Assembly (NCBI RefSeq): GCF_036884655.1
Contig: NC_088337.1
Span: 31,536,501-31,600,500 of the forward strand
Origin: Musa acuminata AAA Group
Lineage: Eukaryota > Streptophyta > Magnoliopsida > Zingiberales > Musaceae
DNA length: 64,000 nt
Reading direction: 5' to 3'
Position 1 is the stretch's first letter. Each line of letters begins with the position of its first letter. The translations under genes were made by a program, and so were the position numbers. Below, piece after piece: positions 59,036 through 64,000 of the stretch. The notes under the pieces were generated by a model, which was given only the letters and a program-made list of their open reading frames with translations, made no database searches and was not told where the DNA came from.

Positions 59036-59719
59036 GATCATGCTTGATGTATGATCTACTAGACTATGTTCATTGGTGGCTTCACACTACGATGAGTTTA
59101 TAGCTCCTTTCACAAGTTATACTTCCAATGTGAACCACTAGCCTAGTTACATCTACCACATGATAACAATCATATCAATATTATAAACTAAAAAAAATAA
59201 AAAACTAATAATCATCACATCTTCAGATAAAACTTTTAAGTTTATCAAATCATAAAGACAAAAAACATCAATATCTCAATAGTCCTCGATCAATCAAAAC
59301 CCTAATTGAAATAGCTCAATTAACTTAAACCAAACTCAATTACTTAATAGAATCAACCTTAATTTTTTATGAAAATAGTTTAGAATCACCCTAGACTAGT
59401 CTAATTTAAATTTAATTGATCTCAAGTCAATTAGGTTTGAACTAATTAAGTTGATCTGAAATCATCCTAAACTAATTCAATTAAGGTGTGTCTAGTGTGT
59501 CGTGTAGTGGACCCACCTGAGTGGTAGTCTATATCGTATAGTGGTAGTCTAAACTGAACTGACCCACCTGAGTATTGGACAGGGTCACGTGTGTCGTACA
59601 TGTATATCATAAGTAATAGGTTGGGTTGAGATACAACAGGCTAGATAGAGGAGCGATGGTGTGTCTAGTGTCAATTGCATATTTGAACAGACTTAATTTC
59701 ACGGACTAAGCTAAGCCTC

Positions 59720-60010
59720 ACTCACAAGTTGGGCTGAGCCTTACCACTGAACTGGGCCATGCTTAGCTTGCGGGTTGGGTTGTGCATAGATATATAAGTT
59801 GGGATTGTGTTTGACCATATATATTGGATCATACATAACCGTATGAGTTGGACCAGGCTTGACCATATGATTGAATCACACCTTGCCATATGGGTTAAGT
59901 CATACATGACCACGTGGATTTGATCGTACTTGGCTACATGGGTTGGGTCATACCTAGCCATATGGGTTGAGTTATCCTTATCACATGGGCTGGGTTGTAC
60001 ATGCCCACAT
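59720..60010. repeat. Degenerate 30-bp tandem array
   Basis: About ten diverged copies of a unit around CATATGGGTTGGGTCATACC. On the minus strand they read as a 10-residue periodic open frame (59722-59961), an effect of the repeat and not a gene. Confidence 0.75.
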
Positions 60011-60579
60011 GGGATGAGTTGATCCGATCTGACAGATCAATCTGACTCAAGTCAGACACCAATTAAACTTCTCTTATCAAATTATATTTTAATATTTTAA
60101 ATTATTAAAGAATAACTCAAATTCATGAATTAAAAAAATTAAATTCATGATCTTAAATTTAAAATTAATTACATCATACAAATTCACAAACATAGATATA
60201 TCTAATTAAATAAATTAAACCTAAGATAAGTAATAATTTAATTTTTATTTTTGATTTATTTTATTTTATTTTCATACATAAAGAGATAAATATAATATTT
60301 ATTTCTTATAGTTTACATAAGTAAACTATTTACTTTCTAAAACTCAAATCACTTATTAGGAAATAAATTAATTAATAATTTAATTGATTGGTAGAATTCC
60401 TAACTTGTCTACATGGTAATCAAATTTAATCATTTCCTTAATTATAGTACACAAATATGAAAGTTAATAATAAATTAATATATTATTTATAGTAATTAAT
60501 TTATATTAAGGGAGAAATTATCGATGATTATAAAATATGTGAAGATTTGATTTTTACAAAATTTTTGAAGGAAAAATAG

Positions 60580-61845
60580 AATATCTTCATCAATATTCAA
60601 AAGGAGTAAGTAACACAATTCTTCCTTAATATTTTAATCATGGTATGGAAAAGGTAGAAGAGAAAGAACTTAAAAATTAGAAGGCAATCAGAGATAAATA
60701 AATAAAAATATCTTAGAAAGTCAATATAAGATTTTGATTCTTTTTATGTCTCCTGAAAAAAGATATTTTCATTTATATAACTTCCAATTTTTGCGACTCA
60801 ATCTTTAATAAATCTCTAGTCAGTAGCTCTAATATCATTTTATTGGTGAGGGAGAAGTTTCTAAAAATTAAATTCTTCAAAGATTACTTATATGATCATT
60901 GAATTATCTCAGTTTAAGCACAATATCCTTATATATTCTCTCATCATTTTTAGATTCCCTAGAGATATATCAATGACTACCGAAAGTATTCATCATATCT
61001 TATTTTTATTTTTATTTTCAAGATCTAGAGATACATAGGATGTTTATAAAATAATCAAATGTTAATTTCTAAGATTTTTTATATTATGATTTCTTATTCT
61101 TTTATAATACTAATTCTAGAATTTTTAAAATATTTATTGATAACGAATATATAATCAACTAACTACCACTCATCATGTAAATGTCATATAAGGCTCATAA
61201 AAAGATAAAAACATAGGTAATCTAACACCCTCTTACCGATATGAATAGAAGTTCAAAAGATAGCTCGAGCCATCTCTCTTATGGAATATTTGTAGGAACA
61301 TTTCTATTTGTAGGGTCGATTATGAAGTGCCTCCTCTATATAATATTTACATAAATATTTTTGAAAGTTCAATGGCAGCTCAAATCGATTATAAACTATT
61401 TTTTTATAAAATATTTATAATAATATTCTTAGATAATAAGCCTAGAAAAATCACATTATATTCCGAATGACTTCTCGCATACGGATCAGGACCACATTAG
61501 ACTGACGAAGACGTAAATGATATTTTCCCTTAATAGTTATCAATCTAATATATATCCACTAATTTTTTTTTCATACATACAACTAAAGAATTCGTCAATC
61601 GCAACCCAACCGAAATCCTTTCGAGATATTAATTCATATATGATATCGGTTTATTTCTTCGCTATTTGTGAGAGGATTTAGATGCTGAAAGAAACACATG
61701 CATCGCTAAAAAGCCAAGAAATAAAAGTTCATTATGTGCATGTACATCTCGAAACCCAACTAACCTATCGGGTGGTCACAAGTTGACGCTCTGGTACCTA
61801 CCACCACGCAGGGCAGCAGCAGCAGCATTCATGTCTGTAGCAGTC
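60580..61845 (+). repeat. Segmental duplicate, right copy (CHIL upstream region)
   Basis: Matches 56566-57790 with several indels. The right end lies about 250 bp from the CHIL start codon and contains the AC-type MYB motif ACCTACC at 61796-61802, which the left copy keeps at 57723-57729. Confidence 0.75.
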
Positions 61846-62096
61846 GCATTTATCGTCCGCTGCGAGCAGAGTAGTTAGCACAAGCCTTTCACCCAACGAC
61901 CACCTCTCTTCTTAAGACCCGTTCTTCACCCTTCTCTCCTCCTCAGATCCTGGTCTCCACCTCTCGTGGTTTCTCCTACTCCCCTCCTTCGGGTTCTCGT
62001 CTTATTGTGTTCATCAGTGAGTAATTATTCTTCCTGTGTTTTTGGTTTCCAGAACGATTATTAGTACTTGATCGCTTTGACATTGGCACTCTGTAT

Positions 62097-63084
62097 ATGG
62101 CAGTGGGATCGGAGACGGTGATGGTGGACCAAGTCCCATTCGCTCCTGAGATCACGGTCACCAAACCATTAAGCCTCCTGGGCTATGGTAAGTCGGCACT
62201 CATTTCGACCCATCATCCCTAACTTCGATGAATGGACACCATCCCTAACTTTCGACCCATTAAGCCTCCTGTACTCTTGTTGTTCTTGTGACGCAGGCGT
62301 CACCGACATCGAGATTCATTTTCTACAGATCAAGTATAACGCGATTGGGATCTACATGGAGAAGGAGATCATTCAGCATTTAGCGGATTGGAAGGGCAAA
62401 AAGGGATCCGAGCTAGCCGAAGATGATGTCTTCTTTGATGCTGTCGTTTCAGGTGACAATTACATATGACCATTAGGTCAGAGCAAGATATGGCTCCCAC
62501 AGTCGGGTCTTTGTTGAAGGTTTGCAGTTCCTTGTATGCTTGCGGCAGACTATTTATCTTGATGACTCTACGTCGTCATGTGCAGCTCCAGTCGAAAAAT
62601 ACTTCAGAATCGTGGTGATTAAGGAGATCAAAGGTTCCCAGTACGGTGTGCAACTCGAGAGTGCTGTGAGAGACAGATTGGCAGCCATCGACAAGTACGA
62701 AGAGGAAGAAGAGGAAGCACTCGAAAAGGTCACCGAGTTTTTCCAGAAGAAGTACTTCAAGAAGGATTCTCTGATAACGTTTCATTTCCCTGCAGCTTCT
62801 CGCACTGCTGAGGTAAATATCAGATCGGGATACACATATATAATAACCCTTCTCAAGACTGAGGAAAGAAGAAGAAAGAGGAATCAAGCCGAAACTGATA
62901 TGTTTGGGTTTTACCTCTGCAGATATCCTTTGCGACGGAGGGAAAGGAGGAAGCCAAGGCGAAGGTGGAGAATCCAAACGTGGCTGAGATGATCCAGAAA
63001 TGGTACTTGGGTGGGACTAGGTCGGTGTCTCCAACCACTGTGAAGAGCTTGGCTGACAACCTTGGGACGATGCTCGCTCAGTAG
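62097..63084 (+). CDS. CHIL: Chalcone isomerase-like protein (type IV CHI, CHIL)
   Basis: Exons 62097-62187, 62297-62452, 62586-62812 and 62923-63084 give 211 residues with canonical splice sites and fitting phases, close to the family length. The sequence begins [20 protein letters not shown] and runs through [57 protein letters not shown] and [20 protein letters not shown] to [20 protein letters not shown]. This is the CHI fold. The wording of the N-terminus and strands fits type IV, which is not an active isomerase but binds chalcone synthase and raises flavonoid yield. I did not check active-site residues by alignment, so type I/II is excluded only by overall likeness. The AC-type MYB site upstream fits flavonoid control. 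A pyrimidine-rich leader precedes the ATG. Confidence 0.9.
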
Positions 63085-63405
63085 CTCTTGGGGTGACTAG
63101 TTTCGCGTATGGGCAAGAACAATAATCGTGAAATTTCGTACCAGGCGATGTACCGCGTGAGGTTTCATCCATGTTGCATGCGACATCATGTTTCCCGTAC
63201 CAAAAGGATGAACACTTTTAGCGGATATTTGTAGGGTTTGATTTGGATCACTTGTCTGAAATAAACTGCAGTAAGTACTAAAGTACGAAGAGTTTGTGTG
63301 CTAAAGAGATTAACATTATGTCTTCCGAAATGACAAATAGTTAGCATTGAGCTCCTCAATGCAGTCTGGAGGAAACAGAGGGTCGCCATGGTCGGTCCCT
63401 TCACA
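63085..63405. other. Convergent 3' spacer between CHIL and ATL genes
   Basis: 321 bp holding the 3' untranslated regions of both genes. No repeat or RNA gene is seen. Confidence 0.6.
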
Positions 63406-63960
63406 CTACCGCGACGCCATTGTCCCATCTCCGGCCTCCGCCCCACATTGGTCGAGCAGCGAGCGTCGGCAAGTCGGGCACGAGGGCTGCAACGCAAGCC
63501 ACGCGTCGATGCACTTGACGTGGAACCCGTGATGACACTTGGGCAGCACCCGGACCTTCTCCCCATCGCCGAACTCTCCGAGACATATCGGGCACTCCGT
63601 CGCCGTGACGCCGGCCCCCGGCCCGTACACCTTCGTCGGGATCTGGCGGAGTGCCTTCTTCTCGAGTCCGGTAGCCGCCGTCGCCTCGGGGATCTCGAGA
63701 GCAAGACGGGGGCGGGCGCACCGGATCGCGCACCGCAAGATGGAACCCAGCCCCAGCGCACATACCAGAGTACAAAGCAGTGCTGCTAGAACGACAGGCA
63801 CGCTGGTAGTGAAATAAGCGTCGGCGGGGCCTCCAGCGTCCCCTGGCTTGGCTCCATCGGACAAAAGTGGTGGTGTGTCGGGGACTGTGTCGAGGAGCCG
63901 GCGCATGGCTGGCATCCGCATCGGCGTATGGTCCGTTAGTGCAGTGATAGGGAGGAGCAA
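63406..63960 (-). CDS. ATL-family RING-H2 finger E3 ubiquitin ligase
   Basis: A single-exon gene of 184 residues, as is usual for this family. One transmembrane segment lies at about 50-77 (FTTSVPVVLAALLCTLVCAL and on). The GLD-type motif GLEKKALRQIP is near 98-108. The RING-H2 domain has C123-X2-C126-X15-C142-X1-H144-X2-H147-X2-C150-X10-C161-X2-C164 with Trp154 after the sixth ligand. All eight metal ligands are present. ATL proteins are membrane-anchored E3 ligases in defence and stress responses. In-frame Met codons at residues 14, 16 and 19 could be the true start. The promoter lies mostly outside the window. Confidence 0.93.
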   Translation of the reverse strand: MLLPITALTDHTPMRMPAMRRLLDTVPDTPPLLSDGAKPGDAGGPADAYFTTSVPVVLAALLCTLVCALGLGSILRCAIRCARPRLALEIPEATAATGLEKKALRQIPTKVYGPGAGVTATECPICLGEFGDGEKVRVLPKCHHGFHVKCIDAWLALQPSCPTCRRSLLDQCGAEAGDGTMASR

Positions 63961-64000
63961 AGGACGATGCGAAGCATCTCTTCTTTCTTCTTCCCCCCTC

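Larger units (their letters stand above)
56197..62096. other. Intergenic region between the second WRKY gene and the CHIL gene
   Basis: 5.9 kb of mostly AT-rich DNA without a convincing gene. It holds two diverged copies of one segment (56566-57790 and 60580-61845), a TA run at 58257-58295, an array of about 155-bp units (58399-59035) and a degenerate 30-bp array (59720-60010). The last 300 bp are the CHIL promoter and leader. Confidence 0.55.

Noticed and set aside
1..64000. CRISPR arrays, bacterial operons, ribosomal or transfer RNA genes
   Set aside because: Tandem repeats here have no unique spacers, all genes are plant genes with introns, and I saw no tRNA or rRNA sequence.

Overview
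The window is nuclear DNA of a flowering plant. All the host genes have plant family members, short GT-AG introns, GC-rich coding exons and AT-rich spacers. The GC-rich genes and the very GC-rich Tat-lineage retrotransposons suit a monocot; a banana-type (Zingiberales) genome is my best guess, but that is inference.

Layout. 1-630: flank. 631-6417: element A, a non-autonomous Ty3/gypsy element with target-site duplication GTTTT and an inverted interior. 7784-10935: long-chain alcohol oxidase (FAO type), plus strand. 13302-26465: a P-class PPR gene, minus strand, whose probable first intron holds element B (15187-25172). B is an intact Tat-lineage gypsy element with TSD TTTCT and LTRs differing at one position in 635. 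26843-38803: element C, an older, decayed relative on the minus strand, starting about 380 bp upstream of the probable PPR start codon. 39500-41773: NPH3/RPT2-like BTB protein. 42996-44881: EIF1AD-like S1/eIF1A-domain protein. 49592-50734 and 55005-56196: two group III WRKY genes. 62097-63084: chalcone isomerase-like protein (CHIL type). 63406-63960: ATL-type RING-H2 E3 ligase, minus strand. About 43% of the window is these three retroelements.

The most unusual part is the retroelement set. B and C each carry, between pol and the 3' LTR and on the strand opposite to pol, a three-exon gene with matching intron positions, a domain resembling the plant 'putative gypsy type transposase' family and a long coiled coil. 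In C the sense gag-pol has at least six premature stops, yet the antisense gene is open and properly spliced. All three elements carry just before the 3' LTR a tandem array of the same ancestral minisatellite, with unit lengths of 57, 61 and 65 bp. Element A also has an inverted gag-plus-array block, so its transcript could fold back on itself.

The host genes are ordinary neighbours and form no operon-like unit. Two link to defence and specialised metabolism (WRKY pair, CHIL). The region upstream of CHIL exists in a second, older copy about 4 kb away, with no CHIL coding sequence behind it.
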